Source of the DNA: Psettodes erumei
Lineage: Eukaryota; Chordata; Actinopteri; Pleuronectiformes; Psettodidae
Assembly (NCBI GenBank): GCA_016785225.1
Contig: JAFBJZ010000437.1
Location: forward strand, 402,501-466,500
Length of the DNA: 64,000 nt
Direction: 5' to 3'
Below the pieces are notes generated by a model. The model worked only from the letters and a program-made list of their open reading frames with translations, did no database searches and had not been told where the DNA came from. Numbering within the stretch: position 1 is the first letter of the stretch; the number at the start of each line of letters is the position of its first letter. The translations under genes were made by a program, and so were the position numbers. Positions 30,390 to 44,900 of this stretch are shown piece by piece.

Positions 30390-33300
30390 CAAACAAAGCT
30401 GAGATGATGGACCACTGTTTCACACTTCCCCCAGGGGCTCTATTTGCGTTTGTGAGCCATCTCGTTTATGCCTGCAGAACAATGGGTGAGTGTGTGATAA
30501 ACGAACAGGTGTCAGAGTAAACACATTTTTCTCTTCTCTCATTCCTCTGCCTTTTGAGGGAAGAAATCATTCCAGTGTGACTTTCTTGCCTTACCTGTAC
30601 ATGACTTTGTACTCTTAAAGTGCGATTCTCTTGAGCGTGACTTAGAGGAGCCTGAACTGTGGCTGATGGTACAACTTGGCACCGTGAAGAGGGAAAGTGG
30701 TCGAAACAGCCCTGAGTTTAACGCTGTGAAGTCTTTCTGCTCGATGGTAGAAACATACCTGGAGTATCATAGCTGGAATCAGCTGAAATAATATTTTAGC
30801 GCTGTCAGCTTGTGTACAGCAGTTCCCGGCAGCGGTTAGCTCCAAATTAAATAACATAATTCATGCTCCTTCACGAAGCTGCTCCATGGCTCTCGGCTCT
30901 GTGCAGTGTTACCAGGTGTCTGCTATCACATTCCTTATCAAGCCCGTCCACCGGAGACGCTTGGCTCCAGGGCCGCACCGAGGTGTGTGTACGGACGGTA
31001 CGTGTGCGGGGGGGGGGGTTACTGGGTTACTGACCGGACTTGCTGGAAGTATCAGCTGACTGACCTGACCTACGTAGCTTGTGGCGTGAACCTGTATCCC
31101 TCTGAATGAGCATTAGGAGTCAGACCCGCCCTCGCCCCGCTCCAGCTGCACCCTGTCATCCAAATTTGGTTACGTCCGGTTTCAAACAACCAAGATGGCT
31201 GCAGCCCAACTGCCAAACTGGAGGCTTCAGAGCGACCTCAGTGACATCAGGGAAGCTACGAACAGTTTTGTGGGGTTTTTTTGTTTGAAAGGTTTATGGC
31301 CTGACCACATATGGTCCAGGTTCTCCATCAAATCACTGGTGCTCTTGAAGACTTGTGATGGGGCAGTAGTGTTTGGAGGCACCAAAGTGTAGTTTGACCT
31401 TTAGCAGAGGCTGCGTGTGCGTTTGCTCTGTCTGTTGAAGCTGAAGCTGTCTCTTTACGGAGCCCAGTGGCTGTTTGGAAACACTCGTGCACGGCTTGGC
31501 TATTAGAGCAGCGTTTAATTAGAAAGCTGTTGAAATAGTGAAGCGGGGAATCTCAGCGAAACAAAGTGAAACATCATAGAATGGCACGGGGTAGAGCGGA
31601 AGTACAGCGCCATTAAAACACAGGAACGTTAAAGGAAATAGGGTGAAACAAACTGGAATATGATAAAAAAGAAAAAGAGCAGCGTGCTGCGCTCATCTGC
31701 TAAATCGTGTGGCTGAGAGGCGCGACTGTTTGGGCTCCTAAAAATAGTCCTTAAATGTCTTGCAATGCGCCAGAGCTGCGAGAGACGAACTTCCAGCTCG
31801 GCGGCGCAGGGCCACACGATGAAGCAGCACTGGAGGGAGTGATTTCAACCTTGGCTCAATGTTGACGCATGCTCCACAATGCCAGTGTCTGCACACCGTC
31901 CAGTAACTACTGGACTGGTAACCATCATTTAGGGTGGAAAAAAACAGGAGCAATGGCTGTTTTTTTTTTTTTTAGTTTCTTGTCTCTGAACTGATCTTTG
32001 TTTATGTTTGGCGCTTCATATAATTTGGAATGAAAATATTTTCTCAAATTTCCTTCATTTTGGGTTTATTTTAGTCTGACGTTAGCGTGGCCAGAATAGA
32101 GAAACACACAAATGCATGTAATTCTGGTTACTCCAGTTGAGTTGTCACTGTCGTAAGACTGTTTTCATCTACCCGTTTGAAGTATTTACTGAACTCATGT
32201 TTCATATTTCTCCAGCAGTTTTTTTTTACACACACAAATCGAAGGGATCCGTACCATGAGCGTGTGGTCACATCTCTGTTCGTTAACTGTCGCTGCTGCT
32301 GGTTGCAGCTTCTCAAACGGGACGATCTGATGTTGGGCTGTGGGATAGCAACATGAGGCATTAAAGCATTTAAATTGGAAAATAATTTATCGTTACATGA
32401 GAGTTGCAGCTTTTACAAGAAATCGTCGGTAGATGCGTTGGATCTGAAATGTTAAAGCCTACACTGGTGGATTTTTTTTTCACTGGGAAATAGGAGAGTA
32501 GGAATAGCAGTGTTTTTGTGCTTGTCAGCCACACTCAAAAGATTTTTTCTTTTTCATTTTTTTGGCATCGTTTTGGTTTCAGGTGGTTCCCCGTCGCCCC
32601 TTTAGACGATTTCTCGTCTCATTTCCTGAATCCCTCTCTGTCTGTAGCAGAACAGCCGGATCAGAGACCACAGATCCAAAACTGTCCTACAGCTCTCTCT
32701 CTCTCTCTCAGCCATTGCAGCTCGCTCCGTGCCGATTTTCAGGGCGAGCGAGTTGACCCGCTGTGTGGGCTGCCTCGCACGGCCTTCGCTGATAGGGAAC
32801 ATGGCTGCTCACATGAGTGGGCTGGATGGCAGCTGGAGGGACAAAAAAAGAGAAATGAACACTGCAAATGTTCTTTTTTTTTCTGCTGCTCTTTAGAAAT
32901 GATGCAATAAATGTTAATGAAAATGTTTTCTGCGAAGCGTCACGACCCCCCCGACGCGTCAGTCTTGCTTTCATATGAAAGGTGACCGCTGCCCACCGTG
33001 AGTTGGCGCATTACATTAACGCAGTACATTTCTTTGTCTCCATCTTTGAATGGAGAACACTAACGTGGCTGGCAGTGGATAAAAGCACCGGATTTGGGCA
33101 AACACTAGCTTTTTATCCCCTTTTTTTCTCTTCACATTCAAGCCCATCTTTTTACCACAGCCCAACATTTTGTTAATTGCATTTCAGGAGATTGAATAAA
33201 CCTGAAGAGCAGCGTAATGACAGACAGGGTGGGAGGAAGTGGAAAACACTGTGGGCCGCAAGGACATTTTCATATTCTCATCCTATTCTTTTTCCTGTGA

Positions 33301-36300
33301 GGTTTCGTCAAGCGAGTGTTTTTAAGATTCCCCGCGCTCTCTGAAATGGAACATCCTGTCACGAATCCCTCGCTTTCAGCCTCATGAGCGCCACCTGGTT
33401 GTGTGGACGCGCACGTTCGTGAGATTTGTTCACTGGCGTAAACGACACCACTAAAAACGGCCACCAGTTACCAGAGCGTAACAAGAATCATTTCAACCTG
33501 GAGAGCTTCCGGGGCAAAGAGAGAAAAATGGCACGTTAAGCAGAGTCAGCGGTGCTGGTGGAGAACCTGAAACCCATTATGACAACCCATCATCTGAAGA
33601 GCTCCGTACTGTGACAGAGATACAGAAGGGATGATTTAAGATGAAGGAAGACACTAAAGAAATGTCTTTTCCAATGCTAAGTGATCCATGACTAATGTGG
33701 GCGGTGTGTGTGGGGGGCTCGGGTGACATGAGTTATTCTCTGAGATATTGTACAGGATAATATTAAAACCTACAGTCAGGATACTGGACAGTGAACTACA
33801 TGAAGACCTTTTCCCAACCACTGTGTGACTGCTGTGCCATAAAGACAGATCACATAACGAGTGAATAATTATATCTGATCATTTAATCATTGCTAAAACA
33901 ACAAATTTAATGGTGGCCTAGGACTTGCACAGTACTGTATGAATAGGTTTGGGGTAGTATCAGCTATATGTTTAATTTTAGTTTAATTTTGTAGTCGTAT
34001 TGAAGCGCCAAATTCACTTGTGAATTTCGTTTTGTCCTTTTGAGAAGATATGAGAATATAGGCGAATGCCACATGTTCAGATGTGTGGTCTCATCCTGAG
34101 GATGCAAATCAAAATCCAGTCTGATGTTCGTCATATTCTATAGACGGGTGACCACATCGTCATGTCAGGGTGTAGACTGACGCTCTCAGGCTGTTTTCCC
34201 CCTGCAGCGTTTTCCCGTTCGATCAGGAGCCGCTGTGTTCTCAGAAAGGTCTGACAGCGACTCGACCTGCAAGGATGCTCGTATCACAGCGGCATATTGG
34301 CGGAAAAAAACAAAACAAAAACAGAAAAACGGGATGCCACGCTCTGGACATATTGTGCCACCGGTGACTTTTGTGGCTGTGTAATGGAGAGTTAGCGGTG
34401 AACAGACAGGGCGTCACGGTCTCCTGTGCTGCTGTTCACCTGCTTTCCTGTCTCACTGAAGAGACGAGGAGCGGACTCTGAGCTTCATAAAGGATCAGAT
34501 CCCATTTATTGCTTTGATATGCAGAATATCAAAGAGGCTCCTGATGCAGATATGCAGAAGTGTGTGTGTGCGCGTGTGTGTCTGCGTGTGTGTGTGTGTG
34601 TGAGGGTGACGTAGCGGGGCAGCTGTGATTAGAAACTTGACAGGAGACAGAAAGCTTTTCATCTTCTGAAATACACTTAAAAACCAAAAAGCATAATTAC
34701 CTGTTCCAGTGTGATTGTGGAAGTCTCCCATCAAAGATTTTGCTCGTGTCGAAAATTAGGTTTCATCAACGTGCTGGTTAGCTGAATGCTTAGTGTGCTG
34801 GATAGTCAGTGGTTGTCCTGCTGACAGATATTGCACACTTTGTCACCGATCAAGTTAATTGCACATTAATTTATGGTAAAACTGCTGCGTTTTGACTTCT
34901 GCAGAGATTGTTAACTAAGTAACAGATTACTTTGTTCGCAAGATGTAAGATCAGCTGATACGTGAAACTTATTGTTGGTTGACTATTATCTTTCGACTCA
35001 GCTGTAGGTGTGTGTCTCTTTGCAGGAGGTCCATGAAATTCTGAAGGACTATGAGCTGAAGTACTGCTTTGTGGACCGCAACAAAGGCACAGGTAAGACT
35101 CAACACAAACACACTCTCATAGGCATAATGTATTCCCTCGCCCTGTTAATGTTTACCAGGACAGTGTGTTGACACACACACGCACACACACACCATATTA
35201 TCTGTCATCGCCAGTTTGCATTTACAGTCACAACAGGAAGTTGTGTTGCAGTGATATCTACAGTGTGGGTGGCATGAGACATATGGTACGAGTAGTGGCT
35301 GCTTGGATGCTGTGACTATTTTCAAACATATTCAGTACAGATTTCTTTTATTCCTAGAAAAAGTATACAGTATATATATAACACTGTAGTTACTGTCATT
35401 TGGCTCTTAATATAGTGAGAAACAAATGTCTGAATGAACTGAATGAACTAAACTGACGGGCGATTAGAGCAATAGGCGACCAGTGTGACGAGTCAGTTTG
35501 ATCCTCCAAAGATCTGTTTTCACAGTCTTGGATGAATCAGTTTTTTTAAATCTGCCAGAAAGATATTTTTCTTTTTGCTTATTTGCACATCACTCACTAT
35601 AATCTTAACCCCTACGTACCGGATTACAGTCTTAATCCTTTTGTAAATTGGGCTCACTATCAAGAGAGTTTTCTCTGTCCTCCTCACCTCGTCGGTACAT
35701 TTGGTCCCCATAAGCCTGGAAATACCAGAAGGCACACACACACACACACACACAGAGCTCATGCCCCCCCTGCCCCAAGAGTGTGTCCCTTTTCCAGGGA
35801 AACCTTACATAGGGCCTATATTTAGTTGGTGCAGTCAGCCCGAGCACCTGAAACATAACGCTGTAAGAAAGTGGGGGGGCTGTAAACAGCTGAGAAATCA
35901 AAGCACCAGCCCGTCCCTGAAGGTTCCTGTGGAGCGCCTGATGAAGCGCAGGCCCTCCCCGGACCAGCGTTAGCTGCTGAGCTCCCTCTCATGACTGTGA
36001 CACTGTCACTGCCCCCACCCCTCAACCTCTTCTTTTGTGTCTCCAGCCGTACCGTCTTAGCGAGGAGCCCCACGTTTCGTCTCAGGGACTCACCCCAGCA
36101 GTAGGACGACGCAACGTGAGGTGTCTCAGTATTATCTCTCTGAATTAGGATGGAGAGCAGTATGTGTACGTCAAGGGCCTTGCGTCAGACGCTTTTTTCC
36201 TTTTACAAGTTTTGACCAGTGTTCAGGGGTGAGCAGTTTTGGTTTAACTCCATATAGGAAGACTGACAAAAAACAGATCATCTTTAATCGGTGTTAGGAG

Positions 36301-36590
36301 GACAGATGTTAGGACAAACACTGAGACATGTGGCCTCAGCAGACTGAACCTAAGGGGAAAAGCTCTTTTTTTGGAGTATGACTATCACAGGCGTCTCACA
36401 GTTGTTGCTTCTTACTCTCTGATCTGCTCATGCAAGCGAGGTTAAGACCAGTGCACCTCGTGTGGGATTAGTTGACTGAAGCCAACCGTTGGCTCTCTTA
36501 GTGTTTGAGTCAGTGCAGACAGTTCACCTGAGTGACACTCAGTCTTAGTTGCATCTGGAATAAGTACAGATGTGATTGTTCAAGGTGGGA

Positions 36591-36630
<40 letters not shown>

Positions 36631-36787
36631 CTTGTCACCTCTTCACTGACCCAAAACACACACCTCCATCTAACCACAGCTCCTGTGGGTTTATATTTAG
36701 TGTGCGTTTGTGCTGATCCGGACGTATACATGCTTGTGCGCAGCTTGACGTGTGTCATCACAAATGTACAGCTGCAGTTCCGTGTGC

Positions 36788-36843
<56 letters not shown>

Positions 36844-37776
36844 GTAAGACAGTCAGCTTGTGCTTGCCAGCCGTTGGATCGTTTTTCACGGCAGCTGGAT
36901 AACCTCACCCCAACCAAGTGTTTACAGTCTGACTCACCCTCGCCTTCCTCTCCCCCACCGTCTCTCTTCTCTTTCACCTTTTCTGCCTCTCCAGTCTCGC
37001 AGCTCAGAAAATAGCAAGGTCTTCTCTTTCTCTCCGTGTCTGGGAAGCTGAAATTTGAAATTTGTCAGAAAATGCTCACAATTTAACACTTTAAACCCTT
37101 AAGTGGCCGTGCTGGGAACTCACAGGAGTGTAAATTTCGCTGGCGTCATATGTAGAGATGTGTGTGTTTCCATGTACACACTCGCTGTAAATTGTTTTTG
37201 TTCATTTCCATTTGTGTGAGTTCAGTTTCCAGCAGTAAGTTAAACAGAAGAAAATAATTGGATCTGAAGTGGGAATAAGTTAGAAGATGTTATGTTGATT
37301 TAACACCTAACCATTGTTTGTGTTAAAGGCCTCCATGACAGGACCCTCAAAGTTTTTTGGTTTTTTTTTTTTAGCAGAATTTCTTTTGTCCTTTTTTTTT
37401 TTTTTTTACAAGATGCCCATTGTGAAAGTATTTCAGAGCTGCACTTATGTTTCTTTTGGATTTTGAGGTTATGTTTTTGGTTTCGCTCTCTTTGTTTGAT
37501 GGCAGGGCAAAAACTATTGGACCGATTTTGATGATTTTTAACCAGAGGTCTGACTTAGAAACCATGAAATTCTGGGAGTGATCCAGTTCAGTATCCAGGA
37601 AAAATATTTTTTTACCATTGTGAAATTCCACCTACCCTCTCTATAAATGGATTATATAAAAGGATTGAAAATAAGGAAAATTGGAAGACAACATCTTGGT
37701 GCTTCCAAGAAAATAATATCACTAAAAAATACTTTAAAAGTGGTACTCACTACATTCCAGGAGCATGTGCCTCCAC

Positions 37777-37808
<32 letters not shown>

Positions 37809-38904
37809 GTAGTGTTTTGTTTTTTAATGTTTAGTACATGAAAGTCTGTACTCCGAGTGCTTTCTCGTTTATCTGTTTATTTGAACAAAGTCACTACTCT
37901 TACGGCTTCTTATCATGGCCACTCTACCTGACACAACAGGCTCAGAAATACAAGCTTCCCTGAACAAGATATAGTCTGGATGTCTTTTGTGAGGCTATCA
38001 GTCGTGGATAAAGAGAAGCTAAATAGCACTTGAAAATGTTAAGTGTGGCTTTTAGCTGTCACACACACTCATGTTTCCCTTTATAGAAAGATCACTGTGG
38101 GAATGAAGCACTTAAGTCCTGCCCCTTATTCAAACTAACCTGGTCTCCACCATCCTTAGCCAAAGAATGTCTTTAATCTCTGCATATGATCCGATAAATA
38201 CTGTGTTACACCTCCTCAACATTAACAGAGGCTAAAACGATGCGAGCGATCTGTTCCTCTGTCTCTCGGGTGCAGCTGGCTTCACTGTGGTGCGCTCAGT
38301 GATCAACAGGTCAGCCAGTTCACTCACACACAACCCCCGCCCCGATCGGCAAAATGTTTAATTTTTCATGATGTGAAATTATTTGCCCACAAATCACGCT
38401 GTGCCTGGTTGATCACCTTTCATCAAGTTCACATTGGGCGCGCTTGAAAAATTTACACACACACACCCCCGGGAAATTCTTCCATTAATAGAGAAAATAT
38501 TGAGCCCTGTTGCACATTTTGTCATTGTGATGCAGAACACAGCTGCTATCAGTCAAATTAGCTTAAAATATGAAACGGGTTTTATATTGGCTTTATATAT
38601 CTCTCCACTGTTGTTATCAGCCCCAGGACCCTGAAATAAATGCACAATGAAATATTAATCACACAGAGAAAATGAAAATTCCCTCCTTGAACTTGTGTGT
38701 TAAGGGTTTTCTCACAAAGGTGGCCCAACATGGATAGCATTGGTTTTGGTTTTTTTCATATTTTATGTCTACTTTACACAGAAATATTCAATGTGCCATC
38801 TTAATCAAAGCATTTGCGCTGAACAATGAGCTACAATAAAAATGGCTCTCACCCAGGAAATGTGATGGAGAGGTTGTGAGCTCCATTCAGAGCACAAAGA
38901 GCTT

Positions 38905-38939
<35 letters not shown>

Positions 38940-41900
38940 TCGCCAGGTCATCTGCAGCCCACAGTCATTTTTCACTGTTATCTCCAAAACATCGATCCTG
39001 GTTTTTCAGAAACCCGTGTGGGTCAGGCTCCGCTGTCGAGGAGGCGTGGATCAAAAATGGCATCATTCCCCCAGGGAACAGGAAGTGGCTGCATGTTTTT
39101 TTTTTGTTGTTTTTTTTTTTATGGGTGCGCAGATATTTTTATAATTAGTGTGAAATGCACACATATTCCCTGAGTGGAGTATATCACATATGCTGACACA
39201 AAAACACAGTCAAGCATGCACACAACCAGTGCTCAGTCGGTCACTTGGGAGTGTGAGAGTTTTTGTTTGTTGTGTGTGTGTGTGCGCGCATCTGGGAAGT
39301 CCATTAATCACACTGAGATGACTGAAACTCTTGTTTAAACATAAGCAACCCCACTGCACTTCAAGCATATAGACTTACATTAAGGTAGTGACCCTGCGTT
39401 AAAAACCCCCACAAAAACCAAACATTTTATATATACATTTTTAATCTAGACAAATAGAAAGAATGAATGTTAATGGAAGATAGTTATTTGCATTTTATTT
39501 TCACAATTTTGGCCATCATATCTGAAATAAAGATTGTTACTCATGCAGTTTTATGGAAGAGCCATGAGCCGTGTCTTCTGATAAACAGTGTCACTTTAGT
39601 GGCCTTTGTTTTTCCATGATATTAAATTTATTGCAGAACTGTTGTAGAACTCAAATGGGATAAAAGATGTATTGGTGGGGAACGCCATGCTGCTGTGTCT
39701 GGGCTCACATTGATCCCGCTGATCAGATCTCTACTTCTAAAGTACTTCTCTGGCTTTGCTCCGCTGCAGCTTACTGTTTTAATAGGTACTGGCATGTTGG
39801 CTGAACTTCTGTTCACATGTTGTGAAGTTCTCATGTAGCAGAGCAGCTGAGAAATGCTGTCAGTTAGCATTTCTCCTATTATGACTCACCTTTGACACTT
39901 TGACACACTGTAAATGGAGTGAAATTGCTAAAGAGTAAGTAAGTGAAGTCCCAAGGTGTACATAACTGGCTTCTCCTTGCATGTAGGTGTTAATAGGAAA
40001 GGAATAGGAAAGATCGTTCTGTGCGGCTGCATTGGTAATTAACCCCATGGCGAGTTGCTCGCTTTGCTTCTAATTGAAGTATCTGGGTGCAGCAGAAGCG
40101 GTTGCCATGATAAACTGTTGTCCTGCCTGTGTTAGCGCGGTGACTAGTTAGCTGAAGCTCCTCTGGCTCGGCGCGACCTCCACTCTAATTGAAATGTTAC
40201 AGCTCGGAACAGCCCTGGCGTACGTCTGCGCCTCGTGACCGCACCGGTCCACCGAGCCAGCCTCTGCCACTGGACTTATTAGGCCATGCGGACGAGAGTG
40301 TTTACGTGTGCGTGTCTGTCAGCGGGTCCGGCCGCGCGCGCATCTGTGTTAACGTGTGCGCTCTAAGTGCGTCCCGCTGTGTGTGCTCGTAGCTCTGTCT
40401 CCATTTGTGGCTTTGCTTCGGGCTGTTGCCTCAGCTTCACGGCTAATGATGTCTTTTTTTTTTTTTTTTACACCCCCCCCCCCACACACACACACACCCA
40501 AAAGTCGTGTAATCCTCTCATCATCCTTTGACCTCTATCTCCTTCCCACATCTCAATGCCTCCAGTCTCTCAGTCGCTCCTTCCTTCACTTCCTTCCTTC
40601 CTTCCTTCCTCATGTCCTTTCCTCACCATTAGCAAATTGCAGGCGCTTTTCCAGCAGCTTGTTAGTTTGGCCCGTGGCCCGCGTTCAAAAAGTTGAGCCA
40701 TCCATCAACATTGGTCTCCACACTCACTTTACCATCTGGCGGGATTGCCGGCGATGGATAAAAATCTAACGATCAGAGCAGATTATGAGCTGGCTGAAAA
40801 TGCGTTGAGGTCGCAGCACTGCTGATGTTAAATGTCAACTTTTGGGCCTCACAGCCAAAATGTTCCTGCTCACCTGTTGCCAGAGGCTTTTGAGAAGTGA
40901 TAGTGTGGGTTTGTCGTGACATTGGCTTGTCCACCGCGCACATGTGTAATTTTAATTCATAGGACAAAGTCAAAAGCTACTGGGCTTAAATTACTTATTT
41001 CTCTTTTTGACATTCTGATCTGTCGTGATCTACTTCCACTGCCATTATTTACATTCACATCTCACTTGAGACTGACGGAGAAGAAGTGGATTCACAGTAA
41101 TGCACCGCAAGAGCAGAGGTTGATTTGCCAGTCAGAAAGAAAGTTTGACTTTTGGGCAAACTTCACTTTTTAAATCCTGAGAAGGGAGAGGGAGAGATGA
41201 GTTCCAGGCTTGTTGTGGCTTGGCATCAGGTCTCGGCTGCTGAGCCTGAACATGGCTCTGAATTGAAACCCAGAGAGTGAAAATGGCAGACAGGCAGCTC
41301 GACAGGCGCGCGCATTTACATACGTACCCGCAGCCGTCTGCCAGCCCGTCAGGAATCTGCAGGCATCAATCCATCCACCATTCAGGTCAGCCAGCCAAGC
41401 CAGCCGCTTCCACATGAGGCCGCCGGTCCAGAGGTATGTGGACTGATTCGACAGGGCTGCGGGACCTGGGGATCTGGGGACACAATGGTGAGGGTTATCC
41501 CGGGAATCCCCGCTTGTCAATGGACGCCTTTGTGTTCTGTCGCTGCGTTGTCCAGTAATGAAGACAACGTACGCTGGCAAAAAGCCCCACTGGCCTGAGG
41601 CCTGTGTGTGTGTGTGCGTGTGCGCGTGTACCCAGTGTTACAGGAGTTAACACCGTCCATCATTTGTACTTTTTTTAATGGCACAATGAAAACAGTCATT
41701 AGACTTTTCTTTGTTTCCTTTCCCTGTTGGTGCGTACATCAATAAGCTGTTGCCTTAATTGTTTTCCCCACCACTTCAGCGGATCTTTAGGTTGCTGTCG
41801 GCGTGTGTTTTTTTTTTTTCTCTGTTCTGTTATGGTAATGATACTGCTGAAAGGAAAGGCGATTAGCTCGGGCTGATAGTTTTTACGCCTCATGTCTGGA

Positions 41901-44900
41901 AGGGTGCATTTAGTTCAGACGCAGCACGGGGAAGACGACGGCCAGAGAAACGGCTGCGGTGTGCCGCCTGGGGTTTCTGCCATCGCCTGAACAACATTAA
42001 GCTCATTACATGCAGCACCACGATTCTGTATTGGAACCAATTCCATATCTAAGTATTTATCTAACGTGCTTCTCGATTCTGCTGATGAATTCCTTTAAAA
42101 TCGTTTTTTTTCTCATTGGAGAATTTTAGGCCTAATGTGCTTCCCTTTACATATTTGTCAAAGCACACGCACACCGTCAACAAACGGTGCCAAAGCCATT
42201 TATTGTTGTCCCAGCACTGCAAAACTGCAAACATCGAACTTGCACGGAGAATAGGAAATGACGGCATATCCATCATTTATGCCAAGATGCTGTGTTTGAC
42301 TTAGTAATTGTGCTGGAAAAATACTGGTGTTTTTTTTCTGTGCAGCACGTTTAAGTTTCTTCACTCGTGATAAGAAGTGGACTCAGGATTTGATTAGAAC
42401 TTGGGCAAACTTTGCCCAAACCTAAACAACAAGTTCTGTTACGCTTTCCTACTTTTTAATTTAGATTAGCTAGAGCAACAGAAAGCACAAAGAAAGACAA
42501 GATGATGTTTAGAGCAATAGAATTAGGCCTAATTTCCCATTTATCATGGTGCTAAGATGCTAAGCTAAATGTCGATTTACAGTTTCTCTTCCAGGACGCC
42601 TGCATTGGGATGTATTTCCCACCCCACTTCCTCCCACTTCATACACACCACACGTTCCCGTGTGGTTATGCAAGTCCAGTGTCAACATCCATCCAGTTTT
42701 GATTTGTAACGACAAAAGCTGACAAAGATTTTCTCGTGAGTGGCGTTCTGAGCAGACAGGAGACCGTCGGTGTGACTGAGTCTTGCTGCACATTAAGAGT
42801 AATTATTCAGATTAGTGCATTAGTAATTGGAGCTGAGGATTTGGTTGCGTAGAAGAGCAAGACGTGTGCCTCCGTGTGTTGTTCTGCACGATTCTGCCTA
42901 ACAGTCATTATGAGAGTCGCACTTCTCTTTTCCTGTTTTTCACTTCTCGCGCTCCCTGTCCTAACTGCCAGAACCCGAGTCCGTCTAATTGATTCCCAGG
43001 ACAGCAGCTTGTCACTGCCCTTTCTTCTTTCTTTCCCCTTTTCTCTCCCTCGCTTCCTCCCCCTCCGTCATCATCTGTCCATCTGTCTCCCTGTGAATCA
43101 CTAAATGCAAATCAGCACAGGCCACACAAATGCGATGGTGGCTGTTGTCTTTGATCACACACACGCTGACTCAGTTACTGCACCTTTTACTTATTTTTCT
43201 GTCAGATGGATTGAATATGTGAATGTCATCATGTTTCATGTTTGTGTCTGTGTGTGTGTGTGCGCACACTTTCTTTTTGTGTTTCATTTGGCCAAGTGCA
43301 CTGAGGGGAGCTAATGAAGCGACAAGTACCCCAATGCAAAACCTTCATAGAGAGAGAGGATGGATGATGATGATGATGATGGTGCTGGCTCTCACCAGCA
43401 TTATTGTTGGTCAGCTGTAAGTGATGGAGACCAAACTGTCATTCTGTGACAGATGTGAAACAGTGCTGCAGCTGCAGGTGGTCGTGGTTTTGGTGCCTTT
43501 TGTTTGTTTGCAGGATCACATGAAACATATAGAGTAACTTAAACTTAACTTGATCCAAATACTGTTCAGTCTCGATGCTCTTGGAGTGCGCTCTAGTTTT
43601 ACACATCCATAGCCCCACACCAAACTGCATTTTTAAAATGTATGTGTTTATATCAGACAGGCTCTTATGTCCGTGTCACTGTAGACACACACAACACGCA
43701 TGCATACATCCCAACCCCTAGGCTGCAGACCAGCACCAGACCCCTGTAGTTCAGGTTTCTGTTACTTCCACTCGGCATGGTCCGTCAGCGCTGCACCTTT
43801 CATCATCACTACCCCTGACAACAGCGCACTGATTTTTGAACCAACATACAGTAGGTCATCAGTGACACAGGGCAATTAATCTGCCTGTCTGTCTGCAGTG
43901 TTGTTTTCTTGTTACAAATAGCCAGCTGAGATGAGTAAGACAACATGAACATATATACTATAAAAATATTAAATGTGTGACAGTTCAAGTTCCTCTCCTC
44001 AGTAACCAGAGTTGGTGTCGGCAGTGTTGGTCTTATCTGTCTGTTCACACCAGTGCACATGAAAACACACGGGCACAGCCTATAGTGTGAAGGTCTGATA
44101 CGTGCAGTCAGTGTTATCGCTGCTCTCAGCTTTGCTTTCTGTGTTTAAGGAGTGAACAGATGCACACAAAAGATAAGGGCTCATGATAACCAGCTGACCA
44201 CAGACACACACACACTCAAGTCTTCAGAGTTCATAAAAAGAGGAAGTATACCTTGAGTGCCTCCCTGAGGTTTTGTTCAAACATAGATTTGATTATTTAT
44301 ATTCAGCGTTTCCCCCAGAATTTTTTCAGGCTTCTTTTTATAATTTGACTGCATCAAATGTGAAGTTTTGTAATTTTATCTTGAATCTTTGGGTTTTGGG
44401 TTGTTGGTCGGACAAAACAAAGACATCCTGAGATGTAACCATGGACTCTGATGCGAAGGGTAGTTTTTGTTTTTTTTTTAAATTTGTGACAAAATGATTT
44501 ATTGATTTAATGGAGAAAATAATCAGCAGATTAATTTTGAATACAACACAGTCATATACTGTTGTATTTTTATTATTCACTTGAGGCTGAGGAGGAAGAG
44601 GGAGCAGGGAGAGCAGAGGAAGTAGAGCGAGAGAAAGATGGAGAGGAGGAGAGAGGTGGCGAGGGGGGCGCTTCGAGGAGTGGGAGGTGGCCAAACGTGA
44701 TGGACAGAAAAAGAAGGTCAGGATCGCCTTAAAGCAGACAGATTGTGTGACTGAGAAAATGGGAGACAGGTTTGGCGTCGCAGAAAGAAAAATGAGAGAG
44801 ATGGAGTGATGCTGGAGGAATCAATAGATGATGAATTGAGGACACAATGGCCGACAGGAGAGAGATCGCTTGTTATCACCTCTATTTACTGTTCAGAAAT

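Larger units (their letters stand above)
22880..35025 (+). other. RAVER2 intron after coding exon 1, 12.1 kb
   Basis: No exon or RNA gene is seen. It holds microsatellites at 23889, 25377, 26448, 30349 and 34559 and a nine-base minisatellite at 25707-25739. It also holds repeat copies near 31135-31270 and 33907-33941, and GC-richer DNA near 28320-28580. Confidence 0.8.

Noticed and set aside
33930..33941. Possible miR-101-like sequence (CAGTACTGTA)
   Set aside because: Only a short palindromic core matches, with no hairpin. It fits a dispersed repeat end better.
38276..38309. Exon-like 34-base segment between TGCAG and AG|GTCAGC
   Set aside because: Its phase does not fit between RAVER2 coding exons 2 and 3, and the encoded residues do not match the RRM1 sequence.
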